Part shown: positions 10,140 through 19,443 of the stretch, piece after piece
Layout of the letters: every line of letters starts with the position of its first letter
How positions within the stretch are numbered: position 1 is the first letter of the stretch
Source: Delftia tsuruhatensis NBRC 16741
GTDB taxonomy: Bacteria > Pseudomonadota > Gammaproteobacteria > Burkholderiales > Burkholderiaceae_C
Assembly (NCBI RefSeq): GCF_001571325.1
Contig: NZ_BCTO01000010.1
Location: 186,001 to 250,000 of the forward strand
Reading direction: 5' to 3'
DNA length: 64,000 nt
Notes under the pieces: model-generated
Seen by the model: only the letters and a program-made list of their open reading frames with translations
What the model was told of the DNA's origin: nothing
Databases searched by the model: none
Program-made: the position numbers and the translations under genes

Positions 10140-10198
10140 CTGTGATGCACGGTGCGGGCTGCCTGCGCAGCGGCCACACCGCAGATCACATGGGAGGA

Positions 10199-11503
10199 TT
10201 ACTTGTTGGCCCGGGCGAAGCGGCCCAGTTGCTCGTTGCCACGGGTGACAGCGGTGTCCAGTGCCTGCTGGGGAGTCTTCTTGCCGGTCCAGATCTGTTC
10301 GGTTTCCTCATCGATGATGGTGCGGATCTGAACGAAGTTGCCCAGGCGGATGCCGCGCGACTTGTCGGTGGTCTTGCGGATCATCTGCGTCACGGCGGTG
10401 TCGGTGCCGGGATGCTTTTCGTAGAAGCCCGAAGCCTCGGTCAGCTTGTACGCAGCGGTGGTCACGGGCAGGTAGCCGGTGCGCTGGTGGCTGGCGGCCT
10501 GGATCTTGGTGTTGTTCAGGAAGTTGAAGAAGTCAGCCACGCCCTTGTAGCGTTCGGCGCTCTTGCCAGCCATCACCCACAGGGAAGCACCGCCGATGGC
10601 CGTGTTCTGGGGGGCGCCCTTCACATCGGCGTAGTAGGGCAGCTGCGACTGGCCGAAGGCGAACTTGCCTTCCTTGACCACGCGGGCGTACAGGCCGGAG
10701 GAGCCCGTGATCATCGCGCACTCGCCGGAAGCGAAGGCGGCGTCGGGCACGTTGCCGCGGCCCTTGTAGACGAAGCTGCCGTCCTTGGCGGCCTTGGCCA
10801 GGTTCTCGAAGTGCTTGACGTGCAGCGGCGAGTTGAACACCAGCTTGGCATCGGTGCCGTCAAAGCCGTTGTTCTTGGTCGCGTACAGGGTGTTGTGCCA
10901 CAGCGAGAAGCTCTCCAGCTGGGTCCAGCTCATCCAGCTCGTGGTCAGTGCGCAGCGGTGGCCCGAGGCCTTGAGCTTTTCAGCGGCGGCGAACACTTCG
11001 GGCCAGGTCTTGGGCGGCTTGTTCTCGTCCAGGCCCGCCTTCTTGAAGGCGTCCTTGTTGTAGTAGAAGATGGTGGTCGAGCTGTTGAGCGGGTAGCTCA
11101 TCATCTGGCCGTTGGGGGCGGTGTAGTAGCCGGCCACGGCGGAGATGTACTCGCCCTGGTCGAACTTGAAGCCGCCGTCGTTCATGACCTTGGTGACCGG
11201 AACCACGGCACCCTTGGAGGCCATCATGGTGGCCGTGCCCACTTCGAAGACCTGCAGGATGTCAGGTGCATTGCCGGCGCGGAACGCGGCGATGGCAGCT
11301 GTCATGGACTCGTCATACTGGCCCTTGTAGGTCGGCACGATCTTGTACTGGGTCTGGCTGGCGTTGTACTCCTTGGCCAGGTCGTTCACCCAGTCGCCCA
11401 GGGCCGCGCTCATCGAGTGCCACCACTGGATTTCGGTTTGGGCTTGTGCCGAGATGGTGGTGGCCGCGATCGCGGCCGCCATGGCCAGTTGCTTCAGTTG
11501 CAT
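10199..11503 (-). CDS. ugpB: sn-Glycerol-3-phosphate-binding periplasmic protein
   Basis: High-affinity periplasmic receptor for glycerol-3-phosphate and glycerophosphodiesters. 434 residues: a Sec signal (MQLKQLAMAAAIAATTISAQA) and then TEIQWWHSM, the usual mature UgpB start. Conserved stretches include PTYKGQYDESMTAAIAAFRAGNAPDILQVFEVGTATMMA (shown here as the region around residues 58-96), YNKDAF and the MITGSSG segment. A GAGGAGT ribosome site precedes the ATG. It is the promoter-proximal gene of the operon, with a 421-base upstream region containing two candidate operators. Confidence 0.95.
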   Translation of the reverse strand: MQLKQLAMAAAIAATTISAQAQTEIQWWHSMSAALGDWVNDLAKEYNASQTQYKIVPTYKGQYDESMTAAIAAFRAGNAPDILQVFEVGTATMMASKGAVVPVTKVMNDGGFKFDQGEYISAVAGYYTAPNGQMMSYPLNSSTTIFYYNKDAFKKAGLDENKPPKTWPEVFAAAEKLKASGHRCALTTSWMSWTQLESFSLWHNTLYATKNNGFDGTDAKLVFNSPLHVKHFENLAKAAKDGSFVYKGRGNVPDAAFASGECAMITGSSGLYARVVKEGKFAFGQSQLPYYADVKGAPQNTAIGGASLWVMAGKSAERYKGVADFFNFLNNTKIQAASHQRTGYLPVTTAAYKLTEASGFYEKHPGTDTAVTQMIRKTTDKSRGIRLGNFVQIRTIIDEETEQIWTGKKTPQQALDTAVTRGNEQLGRFARANK

Positions 11504-11559
11504 GAGGACTCCTCTAGTTCGGTGACGGTTTCAGACCGCTGCCACGGTAAGGCAGGGGC

Positions 11560-11577
11560 ATGACATGTCTGTGTCAT
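11560..11577. promoter_or_regulatory. Perfect inverted repeat upstream of ugpB
   Basis: ATGACA (11560-11565), six-base spacer, TGTCAT (11572-11577), about 57 bases before the ugpB start codon. It is operator-like in size and symmetry. The half-site TGTCAT resembles the Pho-box core, but the inverted rather than direct arrangement argues for a different regulator. Confidence 0.4.
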
Positions 11578-11643
11578 TGTTTTCGGATGCTTCTTACCGC
11601 ACTACAGGCCAAACCCGGTGAGCCGCTGGTCCCGTATGTCAGT

Positions 11644-11664
11644 CGTGTGACAAAAAATGACACG
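11644..11664 (-). promoter_or_regulatory. Pho-box-like direct repeat upstream of ugpB
   Basis: Read toward ugpB, the strand carries TGTCAT and TGTCAC starting ten bases apart, joined by a T-run. The PhoB consensus is two CTGTCAT-like heptamers 11 bases apart, so the spacing is one base short. Ugp operons are phosphate-starvation genes in other bacteria, which makes the match suggestive but not firm. Confidence 0.3.
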
Positions 11665-11924
11665 CGAAGCGGCGCTATTTTAGGTCAATACCATTTCGTT
11701 TCAAAAGCACGGGTTGTTCGTATTGGCTCGTTTGTGCTCTTTCTGTATGAGGCCTGTTCGCCGGGGCGTGTCTGCCCCGTGGTGTTGGCGAGGGCTGGCG
11801 TCTCAGGGCAAGACGGCGAGCAGCCCAGAGCCCCGTAGGAAGCGGGCCTTCGAGGGGCTCGCTTAAAATTGCGCTCCCACTTGGCTTAGCGGCGCCCCTA
11901 GAGCGCCAGACACGGTCTACCCCC

Positions 11925-14900
11925 ATGAATGTACCGATTGCGTTGGCGGCCCTGCAGGCACAGGCAGCCGAACCTGCACGTCTGCGAGAGATTCCCTACA
12001 ACTACACCTCGTTTTCCGATCGCGAGATCGTGATCCGCCTGCTGGGTACTTCCATGTGGGATGTGCTCAACCAGCTGCGCCAGGAGCGGCGCACGGGCCG
12101 CTCAGCCCGCATGCTCTACGAGGTGCTGGGGGACATCTGGGTCGTCCAGCGCAATCCCTACCTGCAGGACGACCTGCTGCACAGCCCCGATCGCCGCAAG
12201 GCGCTGGTGGAGGCCCTGGAGCACCGCCTGGGCGAGATCGACAAGCGCCGTGCTCCGCAGCAGGACCCCGTGCGCGATGCGCTGGTGGGCCAGCTGGTGG
12301 ATGCGGCGCGCCGCGCCGTGCATGAGTTCAACGCCACCTTCGTCGAGGCCGAGCAACTGCGCCGCCGGGTGCAAAAGAGCCTGGGCCGCCACACGGCCAA
12401 GGACAACATCAAGTTCGACGGCCTGTCGCGCGTGGCCCATGTGACGGACGCCACCGACTGGCGCGTCGAGTATCCCTTCGTCGTGCTCACCCCCGATACC
12501 GAAGCCGAGATGGCCGCCCTGGTGCGTGCCTGCATCGAGCTGCGCCTGACCATCATTCCGCGCGGCGGCGGCACGGGCTACACGGGCGGCGCGATCCCGC
12601 TGACCTGGCGCAGCGTGGTGATCAACACCGAAAAGCTCGAGGCCATGACGGAGGTGGAGATGCGCCGCATCCCCGGCGTGGACCACGAGGTGCCCACCAT
12701 CTTCACCGAGGCCGGAGTGGTCACGCAGCGCGTGGCCGATGCGGCCGAGCGCGCGGGCTTCGTCTTCGCCGTGGACCCCACATCGGCCGAGGCCTCGTGC
12801 ATCGGCGGCAACGTCGCCATGAATGCGGGCGGCAAGAAGGCCGTGCTCTGGGGCACGGCGCTGGACAACCTGGTGTCCTGGCGCATGGTCACGCCCGATG
12901 CGCAGTGGCTGGAAGTCACGCGCGTGGGCCACAACCTCGGCAAGATCCATGACGCCGAGATGGCCAGCTTCGAGCTGCAGTACTTCGAGGCCGACGGCAA
13001 GACCCTCATCCGCAGCGAGCGGCTGGACATTCCCGGCCAGAAATTCCGCAAGGAAGGCCTGGGCAAGGACGTGACCGACAAGTTCCTGTCGGGCCTGCCC
13101 GGCATCCAGAAGGAAGGCTGCGACGGCCTGATCACCAGCGCGCGCTGGGTGGTGCACCGCATGCCCGAGCACACGCGCACGGTCTGCATGGAGTTCTTCG
13201 GCAACGCCAAGGACGCCGTGCCCAGCATCGTCGAGATCAAGGACTTCATGTTCGCCGAGCAAAAGCGCTCGGGCGTTCTGCTGGCCGGCCTGGAGCATCT
13301 GGACGACCGCTACCTGAAGGCCGTGGGCTACGCCACCAAGAGCAAGAAGGGCAACGGCCATCTGCCCAAGATGGTGCTGCTGGGCGACATTGCCGGCGAC
13401 AACGCCGACGATGTGGCCCGCGTGGCCGCCGAGGTGGTGCGCATCGCCAACTCGCGCAACGGTGAAGGCTTCACCGCCGTCAGCGCCGAGGCGCGCAAGA
13501 AATTCTGGCTGGACCGCAAGCGCACGGCCGCCATCTCGCGCCACACCAACGCCTTCAAGATCAACGAAGACGTGGTGATCCCGCTGCCCCGCATGTGGGA
13601 GTACACGGACGGCATCGAGCGCATCAACATCGAACTGTCGCTGCGCAACAAGCTCAAGCTGTGCGACGCGTTGACGGACTTCTTCCAGCACGGCGACCTG
13701 CCCCTGGGCAAGCAGGACGATGCGGGCGACATCCCTTCGGCCGAACTGCTGGAGGACCGCGTGCAGCAGGCCCTGGCCCTGGTGGCCGATGTGCGCACGC
13801 TGTGGCAGGGCTGGCTGGACAACGTGGAAAACCTCTTCCAGCAACTGCAGGATCACACGCTGCGCGCGAGCTGGAAGACCCAGCTGAAGGCGCCCATGGC
13901 CCAGATCTTCGCGGGCGCGGCCTTCCAGCCGCTGCTGGCCGAAGTCAATGCCATTCACCAGCGCGTGCTCAAGGGCCGTGTCTGGGTGGCGCTGCACATG
14001 CACGCCGGCGACGGCAACGTGCACACCAACATTCCGGTCAACAGCGACGACTACGAGATGCTGCAGACCGCCCATGAGGCCGTGGCGCGCATCATGGTGC
14101 TGGCCCGCCATCTGGACGGGGTGATCTCGGGCGAGCACGGCATCGGCATCACCAAGCTGGAATTCCTCAGCGACGACGAACTGGCGCCCTTTGCCGCCTA
14201 CAAGCAGCGCGTGGACCCCGAAGGCCGCTTCAACAAGGGCAAGCTGATCCGCAACGAGAAGCTGCAGGCCGTGGTGGGCCAGAGCCATGACGGCCGCTCG
14301 CCGCGCGAATCGCTGATGTTCGCCGACCTGACCAACGCCTACACGCCCAGCTTCGGCCTGATGGGGCACGAGTCGCTGATCATGCAGCAAAGCGACATCG
14401 GCGCCATTGCCGACTCGGTCAAGGACTGCCTGCGCTGCGGCAAGTGCAAGCCCGTGTGCGCCACCCATGTGCCGCGCGCCAACCTGCTGTACAGCCCGCG
14501 CAACAAGATCCTGGCGACCTCGCTGCTGGTCGAAGCCTTTCTGTACGAGGAGCAGACGCGCCGCGGTGTGTCGCTGCGCCACTGGCAGGAGTTCGAGGAC
14601 GTGTCGGACCACTGCACGGTCTGCCACAAGTGCTTCAACCCCTGCCCGGTGAAGATCGACTTCGGCGACGTGACCATGAACATGCGCAATCTGCTGCGCA
14701 AGATGGACAAGAAGAGCTTCCGGCCCGGCAACAAGCTGGCCATGGCCATGCTCAACGCCACCAATCCGGACACCATCAAGTTCATGCGTTCGGCCATGGT
14801 CGGCGTGGGCTTCAAGGCCCAGCGCCTGGCCTCCGACGTGCTCCACAGCCTGGCCAGGAAGCAGACCCAGCATCCGCCGGCCTCGGTGGGGCGCGCGCCG

Positions 14901-15839
14901 CTCAAGGAGCAGGTGATCCACTTCGTCAACAAGAAGCTGCCGGGCGGCCTGCCCAACAAGACGGCGCGTGCCCTGCTGGACATCGAGGACAAGGACTACG
15001 TGCCCATCATCCGCAGCCCGCAGACCACGAACGCGGACACCGAGGCGGTGTTCTACTTCCCCGGCTGCGGCTCCGAGCGCCTGTTCAGCCAGGTGGGCCT
15101 GGCCACGCAGGCCATGCTCTGGCATGCCGGCGTGCAGACCGTGCTGCCACCGGGCTACCTGTGCTGCGGCTATCCCCAGCGCGGCAGCGGCCAGTTCGAC
15201 AAGGCCGAGAAGATGATCACGGACAACCGCGTGCTCTTCCACCGCGTCGCCACCACGCTCAACTACCTGGACATCAAGACCGTGGTGGTCAGCTGCGGCA
15301 CCTGCTACGACCAATTGCAGGGCTACGAGTTCGGCAAGATTTTCCCGGGCAGCCGCATCATCGACATCCACGAGTACCTGCTGGAAAAGGGCGTGACGCT
15401 GCAGGGCAAGGAGGGCTACCTCTACCACGACCCCTGCCACTCGCCCATGAAGCTGCAGGACCCCATGAAGACCGTCAAGGCCCTGGTCGGCGACGGCGTG
15501 ATCAAGAGCGAGCGCTGCTGCGGCGAATCGGGCACGCTGGGCGTCACGCGCCCCGACATCTCCACGCAGATCCGCTTCCGCAAGGAAGAGGAACTCAAAA
15601 AGGGCGAGGCCGCGCTGCGCGCCAGCGGCGCCCTGGCCGAGAAGGACAACGTGAAGATCCTCACCAGCTGCCCCAGCTGCCTGCAGGGCCTGTCGCGCTA
15701 CGGCGGCGACATGAACAACGGCCTGCTGGAGGCCGACTACATCGTGGTCGAGATGGCGCGCCAGATCCTGGGCGAGAACTGGATGGCCGAATATGTTCAG
15801 CGCGCCAACGCCGGCGGCATCGAACGGGTTCTGGTCTGA
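11925..15839 (+). CDS. Giant FAD/Fe-S oxidoreductase (DUF3683, GlcD-like plus GlcF-like fusion)
   Basis: A 1304-residue single-chain flavo-iron-sulphur dehydrogenase. Order: an N-terminal DUF3683-type domain (about 20-165); a PCMH-type FAD-binding domain (about 185-340, with [16 protein letters not shown]); a long FAD-oxidase C domain containing GDGNVHTN and [10 protein letters not shown] (to about 790); two ferredoxin clusters, [11 protein letters not shown] (from 835) and [11 protein letters not shown] (from 897); then two CCG heterodisulfide-reductase-like modules (GCGSER near 1046, CCGYP near 1080, DPCHSP near 1168, CCGESG near 1196, SCPSC near 1248). It resembles E. coli YdiJ and D-lactate/glycolate dehydrogenases, so oxidation of a D-2-hydroxy acid with electrons to quinone is likely. 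The substrate is not shown. It overlaps the HIT gene by 1 base. Confidence 0.9.
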   Translation: MNVPIALAALQAQAAEPARLREIPYNYTSFSDREIVIRLLGTSMWDVLNQLRQERRTGRSARMLYEVLGDIWVVQRNPYLQDDLLHSPDRRKALVEALEHRLGEIDKRRAPQQDPVRDALVGQLVDAARRAVHEFNATFVEAEQLRRRVQKSLGRHTAKDNIKFDGLSRVAHVTDATDWRVEYPFVVLTPDTEAEMAALVRACIELRLTIIPRGGGTGYTGGAIPLTWRSVVINTEKLEAMTEVEMRRIPGVDHEVPTIFTEAGVVTQRVADAAERAGFVFAVDPTSAEASCIGGNVAMNAGGKKAVLWGTALDNLVSWRMVTPDAQWLEVTRVGHNLGKIHDAEMASFELQYFEADGKTLIRSERLDIPGQKFRKEGLGKDVTDKFLSGLPGIQKEGCDGLITSARWVVHRMPEHTRTVCMEFFGNAKDAVPSIVEIKDFMFAEQKRSGVLLAGLEHLDDRYLKAVGYATKSKKGNGHLPKMVLLGDIAGDNADDVARVAAEVVRIANSRNGEGFTAVSAEARKKFWLDRKRTAAISRHTNAFKINEDVVIPLPRMWEYTDGIERINIELSLRNKLKLCDALTDFFQHGDLPLGKQDDAGDIPSAELLEDRVQQALALVADVRTLWQGWLDNVENLFQQLQDHTLRASWKTQLKAPMAQIFAGAAFQPLLAEVNAIHQRVLKGRVWVALHMHAGDGNVHTNIPVNSDDYEMLQTAHEAVARIMVLARHLDGVISGEHGIGITKLEFLSDDELAPFAAYKQRVDPEGRFNKGKLIRNEKLQAVVGQSHDGRSPRESLMFADLTNAYTPSFGLMGHESLIMQQSDIGAIADSVKDCLRCGKCKPVCATHVPRANLLYSPRNKILATSLLVEAFLYEEQTRRGVSLRHWQEFEDVSDHCTVCHKCFNPCPVKIDFGDVTMNMRNLLRKMDKKSFRPGNKLAMAMLNATNPDTIKFMRSAMVGVGFKAQRLASDVLHSLARKQTQHPPASVGRAPLKEQVIHFVNKKLPGGLPNKTARALLDIEDKDYVPIIRSPQTTNADTEAVFYFPGCGSERLFSQVGLATQAMLWHAGVQTVLPPGYLCCGYPQRGSGQFDKAEKMITDNRVLFHRVATTLNYLDIKTVVVSCGTCYDQLQGYEFGKIFPGSRIIDIHEYLLEKGVTLQGKEGYLYHDPCHSPMKLQDPMKTVKALVGDGVIKSERCCGESGTLGVTRPDISTQIRFRKEEELKKGEAALRASGALAEKDNVKILTSCPSCLQGLSRYGGDMNNGLLEADYIVVEMARQILGENWMAEYVQRANAGGIERVLV

Positions 15840-16294
15840 TGGCTGCTTCCGCTTCCTGCCCCCTGTGCGCCACAGAAGGCGGCCTGCCCGTCTGGCGCGG
15901 CCGGCGCCTGCGAGTGATCCGCGCCCAGGAAGAGGGCTTCCCGGCCTTCTACCGCGTGGTCTGGAATGCGCATGTGGCCGAGTTCTCCGACCTGGATGCC
16001 GCCGACCGCCAGCACTGCATGGATGCCGTGGTCGTGGTCGAGCGCGTCTTGCGTGAGCGCCTTGCGCCGGCCAAGATCAACCTGGCGGCGCTGGGCAACA
16101 TGGTGCCGCACCTGCACTGGCATGTGGTTGCGCGTTTCGAATGGGACAGCCATTTTCCGGGCTCGGTCTGGGCTGCTGCCCAGCGCCCGCGCAATGGCGA
16201 GCGCGAGGCCGAGGTGGCAGCGCGCTTGCCAGCCATTGACACGGCGCTGTCGCAGGCACTCGATGCCTGGCAGCAGCACCCCGCCACTGAATGA
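15839..16294 (+). CDS. HIT-family nucleotide hydrolase-like protein
   Basis: 151 residues with the histidine triad HLHWHVV (His91, 93, 95), whose central His carries the nucleotidyl intermediate in HIT enzymes. A CPLC pair near the N-terminus (residues 7-10) may bind zinc. The ATG overlaps the stop of the FAD/Fe-S gene by one base, so the two are translationally coupled. The substrate within the HIT family (Ap4A, AMP-lysine, adenosine phosphoramidate) cannot be read from the sequence. Confidence 0.88.
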   Translation: MAASASCPLCATEGGLPVWRGRRLRVIRAQEEGFPAFYRVVWNAHVAEFSDLDAADRQHCMDAVVVVERVLRERLAPAKINLAALGNMVPHLHWHVVARFEWDSHFPGSVWAAAQRPRNGEREAEVAARLPAIDTALSQALDAWQQHPATE

Positions 16295-16304
16295 GGAGCA
16301 CCGC

Positions 16305-16727
16305 ATGGCCGGCCTGACCCCTGACACCCCAACTCCCGAAGCCCTGACCGTGCACGGCGCATCGCGCGTGCTGGAAGTGGCCTATTCCGACGGCGCAAGC
16401 TTTCGCATTCCCTTCGAGTTGCTGCGCGTGTACTCCCCCTCGGCCGAGGTGCAAGGCCATGGCCCGGGCCAGGAAGTGCTGCAGACCGGCAAGCGCGACG
16501 TGGCCATCACGGCCATCGAGCCCGTGGGCAACTACGCCATCAAGCCTTTCTTCAGCGACGGGCATGAAAGCGGCCTGTACACCTGGGAATACCTCTACGA
16601 ACTGGGCCGCCGCCAGGACGAGTTCTGGACCCAGTACCTGGACCGCCTGCAGGAATCCGGCATGGACCGCGACACCCCCATGCCCGGCAAGGCCGGCGGC
16701 GGCGGGCACGGCTGCGGCAGCCACTGA
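16305..16727 (+). CDS. DUF971 domain protein
   Basis: 140 residues of the DUF971 family, related to the N-terminal domain of gamma-butyrobetaine hydroxylase; some members have been linked to Fe-S protein maturation, but the function is open. The core includes VLEVAYSDG, FELLRVYSPSAEV and SGLYTWEYLYELG. It ends in a Gly/His/Cys-rich tail (GGGGHGCGSH), a plausible metal ligand. A GAGGAG ribosome site lies before the ATG, ten bases after the HIT stop, so it belongs to the same transcript. A GC-rich stem-loop follows. Confidence 0.87.
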   Translation: MAGLTPDTPTPEALTVHGASRVLEVAYSDGASFRIPFELLRVYSPSAEVQGHGPGQEVLQTGKRDVAITAIEPVGNYAIKPFFSDGHESGLYTWEYLYELGRRQDEFWTQYLDRLQESGMDRDTPMPGKAGGGGHGCGSH

Positions 16728-16750
16728 CGCAGTACGCACGCAGGGGCCGG

Positions 16751-16770
16751 GGCGCGGCGTCTGCCGCGCC
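16751..16770 (+). other. GC-rich stem-loop after the DUF971 gene
   Basis: GGCGCGGC and GCCGCGCC pair perfectly (8 bp) around a GTCT loop. No T-tract follows, so it is a poor intrinsic terminator; it may stabilise the 3' end or help Rho-dependent termination. Confidence 0.4.
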
Positions 16771-16826
16771 GTTCCCACAGCGCCACATTCAGGACCTTTG
16801 CACAGCACAGGGTTATTGGGGGTGGT

Positions 16827-16875
16827 GCTATATTAAAAATAGCTTGAAAGTCTTTGTTTGAAGGCGTTTCAAGCT
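16827..16875. repeat. Composite GCTAT...ATAGC palindrome in the ubiE leader
   Basis: Two overlapping stems: GCTAT (16827-16831) with ATAGC (16839-16843), then AGCTTGAAA (16841-16849) with TTTCAAGCT (16867-16875), perfect over 9 bp. The two share AGC, so they are mutually exclusive structures. The patch is AT-rich in a GC-rich genome. A second GCTAT...ATAGC element occurs at 30276-30292. Similar short palindromes are frequent between genes in Comamonadaceae (from memory). Confidence 0.55.
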
Positions 16876-16966
16876 GTTTGTTCTTGATAACCCTTGCCCG
16901 GCAAAGCCCGTGGCCACACGGGGTTGTCGCTGTACGCATTACTACTGCTTGCTTAGCATCGTTGTT

Positions 16967-17698
16967 ATGAGCACCACACATTTCGGATTCCAGTCGGTGG
17001 ACGAGCGCGAGAAGGCCAGCCGCGTGCGCGGCGTGTTCGACTCGGTCGCTTCGCGCTACGACGTCATGAACGACCTGATGTCGGGTGGTCTGCACCGTGC
17101 CTGGAAGGCCTATACGGTGATGGTGGCCAATCTCAAGGAAGGCGACAAGGCGCTGGACATCGCGGGCGGCACGGGCGATCTGGCCCTGGCCTTCGCCAAG
17201 AAGGTCGGCTCCACCGGCCAGGTGGTGCACACCGACATCAACGAAGCCATGCTGCGCGTAGGCCGGGACCGGCTGATCAACAAGGGCGTGATCCTGCCCA
17301 CCATGGTCTGCGATGCCGAGGCCCTGCCGTTTCCGGACAACCATTTCGATCTGGTCAGCGTGGCCTTCGGCCTGCGCAACATGACGCACAAGGATGCGGC
17401 GCTCAAGGAAATGAACCGCGTCCTGCGCCCCGGCGGCAAGCTGCTGGTGCTGGAATTCTCCAAGGTGGCCAAGCCCCTGGAGAAAGCCTACGACTGGTAC
17501 TCCTTCAAGATTCTTCCGGCCATGGGCAAGCTCGTGGCGGGCGATGACGCCAGCTACCGCTATCTGGCCGAGTCCATCCGCATGCACCCCGGCCAGGAAG
17601 ATCTCAAGCGCCTGATGCAGGAATGCGGCTTCGGCCATGTGGACTATCACAACATGACGGGCGGCATTGCCGCGCTGCATGTGGGAATCAAGTGCTGA
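16967..17698 (+). CDS. ubiE: Demethylmenaquinone/2-polyprenyl-benzoquinol methyltransferase
   Basis: SAM-dependent C-methyltransferase of ubiquinone synthesis. 243 residues from the ATG at 16967, the usual UbiE start ([19 protein letters not shown]). The SAM-binding motif I is [11 protein letters not shown], and the UbiE signatures [17 protein letters not shown] and LEFSKVAKP are intact. It heads a run of ubiquinone genes: ubiE, a Tim44-like gene, ubiJ, ubiB. Its leader contains the hairpin-forming repeat at 16827-16875. Confidence 0.96.
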   Translation: MSTTHFGFQSVDEREKASRVRGVFDSVASRYDVMNDLMSGGLHRAWKAYTVMVANLKEGDKALDIAGGTGDLALAFAKKVGSTGQVVHTDINEAMLRVGRDRLINKGVILPTMVCDAEALPFPDNHFDLVSVAFGLRNMTHKDAALKEMNRVLRPGGKLLVLEFSKVAKPLEKAYDWYSFKILPAMGKLVAGDDASYRYLAESIRMHPGQEDLKRLMQECGFGHVDYHNMTGGIAALHVGIKC

Positions 17699-17751
17699 GC
17701 GCGTGAGGTGCTCGGTGAGGTGACGGCAACACGATTATTCGAGGAGATGAC

Positions 17752-18774
17752 ATGAAAAAGCTATGGTCTATGGTCTTGGTCGCAATGCTGGTGGTGGTCC
17801 ACGGCACGGCCGACGCCAAGCGCATGGGCGGTGGCGGATCGGTGGGCAAGCAGTCGAGCAACGTGACGCAGCGTGAAGCCGCGCGCGCGCCGACACAGAA
17901 CACGCCGCCGCAGAACGCCGCCACACAGAACGCTGCAGGCAAGCCGGCCACTGCACCGGCAGCTGCTCCCGCCAAGAAGCCCTGGGGCGCCATGCTTGGC
18001 GGCCTGGCCGCTGGCCTGGGCCTGGCCTGGCTGGCGAGCTCGCTGGGCCTGGGCGCCGCCTTCGGCCAGTTCCTGCTGATCGGCCTGCTGGCCCTGGTCA
18101 TCATGGTGGTGGTGGGCATGGTCATGCGTTCGCGCCGTGCAGCGGCTGGCGGGCAGCAGGCATCGTCCAGCCCCTTTGCCTTCCAGAACGCAGCGCCTGC
18201 CGGTGCCGGCAATATCGGTGGCAACGTGGACAGCGCACCGCTGGCACGCCAGTACAACCCCGAGAAGGTCGGCAACGACGCATCGGCCCGTCCCTGGGAG
18301 CAGAACCATCAGCCGGCCGCCCTGGCTGCAGGCTCGGGCTCCGGCGTGCAGATCGGCTCGGCCCTGGCAGGCTCGCAGAACTGGGGTGTGCCTGAAGGCT
18401 TCGATACCGAGGGCTTCCTCACCGCTGCCAAGCGCAACTTTGTCACGCTGCAATCGGCCTGGGACCGCTCCGACATCGCGTCGCTGCGCGCCATGATGAC
18501 CGACGAGATGCTGACCGAGATCCGTGGCCAGCTCAGCGAACGCGAGGCCCAGCGTCCCGGCCAGCCGAACCAGACCGACGTGGTCATGATCGACGCCCAA
18601 CTGCTGGGCATCGAGGACCTGGGCAATGACTACATGGCCAGCGTGGAATTCTCGGGCATGATCCGCGAGGACGCCTCGGCAGGTCCCACGCCCTTCCGCG
18701 AGGTCTGGAACATGACCAAGCCCAAGAGCGGCAGCAGCGGATGGCTGGTCGCCGGAGTCCAGGCATTGCAGTAA
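17752..18774 (+). CDS. Tim44-like domain membrane protein
   Basis: 340 residues with an N-terminal signal (MKKLWSMVLVAMLVVVHGTADA), a Gly/Gln/Ala/Pro-rich low-complexity linker (about 25-80), two membrane helices (about 82-125), a second linker, and a C-terminal Tim44-like domain (about 225-340; FLTAAKRNFVTLQSAWDRSD, FREVWNMTKP). In mitochondria the fold serves inner-membrane protein import; the bacterial role is unknown. A GAGGAG ribosome site precedes the start. The position between ubiE and ubiJ suggests co-expression with ubiquinone synthesis at the membrane. Confidence 0.85.
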   Translation: MKKLWSMVLVAMLVVVHGTADAKRMGGGGSVGKQSSNVTQREAARAPTQNTPPQNAATQNAAGKPATAPAAAPAKKPWGAMLGGLAAGLGLAWLASSLGLGAAFGQFLLIGLLALVIMVVVGMVMRSRRAAAGGQQASSSPFAFQNAAPAGAGNIGGNVDSAPLARQYNPEKVGNDASARPWEQNHQPAALAAGSGSGVQIGSALAGSQNWGVPEGFDTEGFLTAAKRNFVTLQSAWDRSDIASLRAMMTDEMLTEIRGQLSEREAQRPGQPNQTDVVMIDAQLLGIEDLGNDYMASVEFSGMIREDASAGPTPFREVWNMTKPKSGSSGWLVAGVQALQ

Positions 18775-18804
18775 TTCCTCTCACTTCGGGAATAATCGGG
18801 GACT

Positions 18805-19443
18805 ATGGCAACACAGTCCCCTTTTTCTTTCCTGAACGGCCTCATGGAACGCGTGATGGCCGGCCCGCAACCGCCGCAATGGCTGGTCAGCGAGGTGCAT
18901 CAGCGCATCGTGCTGTTCCTCAACCATGTGCTGATGCAGGAAAAGGAGGCCACCGAGCGCCTGGTGCGGCAAAAGGGCCGCGTGGCGCGCGTGCAGTGGC
19001 GCGGCTACTCCATGGCCCTGCAGATCACGCCGGCCGGCCTGTTCAACGTGGCGCCTGAAGACGCGCAGCCCGATCTGCTGCTCGAAGTGACCGAGACCTC
19101 CGCACTGGCCCTGGCCCAGGTGGCCCTGCGCGGCGACAAGCCCTCCATCCGCATCGAAGGCGACGTGCAACTGGCCGCCGACATCAACTGGCTGGTGGAC
19201 CACGTCGAATGGGATGTGGAGGAAGACCTGGCCCGCATCATCGGCGATGCGCCCGCGCACACCGTGGCCAAGGTGGCCCGCAGCGCTGCCCAGGCACTGC
19301 GCCAGTTCGTGGGCGCCCGCATGGCCGGCAAGCCCGATGCCGATGCCCCCGCCCCTGAAGCCGCACGTTCGGCAGCGCCCGCCAGCGCGCCCGTTGGTTC
19401 CCCCGTGGTGTCCCTGCCCGGTTTCGAGAACGACAAGCCATGA
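18805..19443 (+). CDS. ubiJ: Ubiquinone biosynthesis accessory factor UbiJ
   Basis: 212 residues with an SCP2-like lipid-binding domain (about 15-125) and a helical C-terminal part, as in E. coli UbiJ, which binds lipids and scaffolds the Ubi hydroxylase/methylase complex. Helpful landmarks are [39 protein letters not shown] and [14 protein letters not shown]. The following Ala/Pro-rich tail is less conserved. It overlaps the start of ubiB by 4 bases (ATGA), and gene order ubiE-ubiJ-ubiB supports the call. Confidence 0.88.
   Translation: MATQSPFSFLNGLMERVMAGPQPPQWLVSEVHQRIVLFLNHVLMQEKEATERLVRQKGRVARVQWRGYSMALQITPAGLFNVAPEDAQPDLLLEVTETSALALAQVALRGDKPSIRIEGDVQLAADINWLVDHVEWDVEEDLARIIGDAPAHTVAKVARSAAQALRQFVGARMAGKPDADAPAPEAARSAAPASAPVGSPVVSLPGFENDKP

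Larger units (their letters stand above)
11504..11924. other. Intergenic region upstream of ugpB and of the FAD/Fe-S oxidoreductase
   Basis: 421 bases between two divergent genes with no credible coding sequence. It holds a perfect inverted repeat ATGACA-N6-TGTCAT (11560-11577), a Pho-box-like direct repeat on the ugpB strand (11644-11664), and near the other gene a GAGCCCC...GGGGCTC stem. A TTAAAA patch occurs near 11863. The region presumably carries both divergent promoters. Confidence 0.6.

Noticed and set aside
11560-11838. A 92-codon frame in the ugpB upstream region
   Set aside because: No ribosome site, no recognisable sequence, and it overlaps the candidate operators.
12102-15440. 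A 1112-codon open frame on the minus strand opposite the FAD/Fe-S gene
   Set aside because: A high-GC mirror frame with His/Leu/Gly-rich nonsense composition and no motif; the plus-strand gene explains the region.
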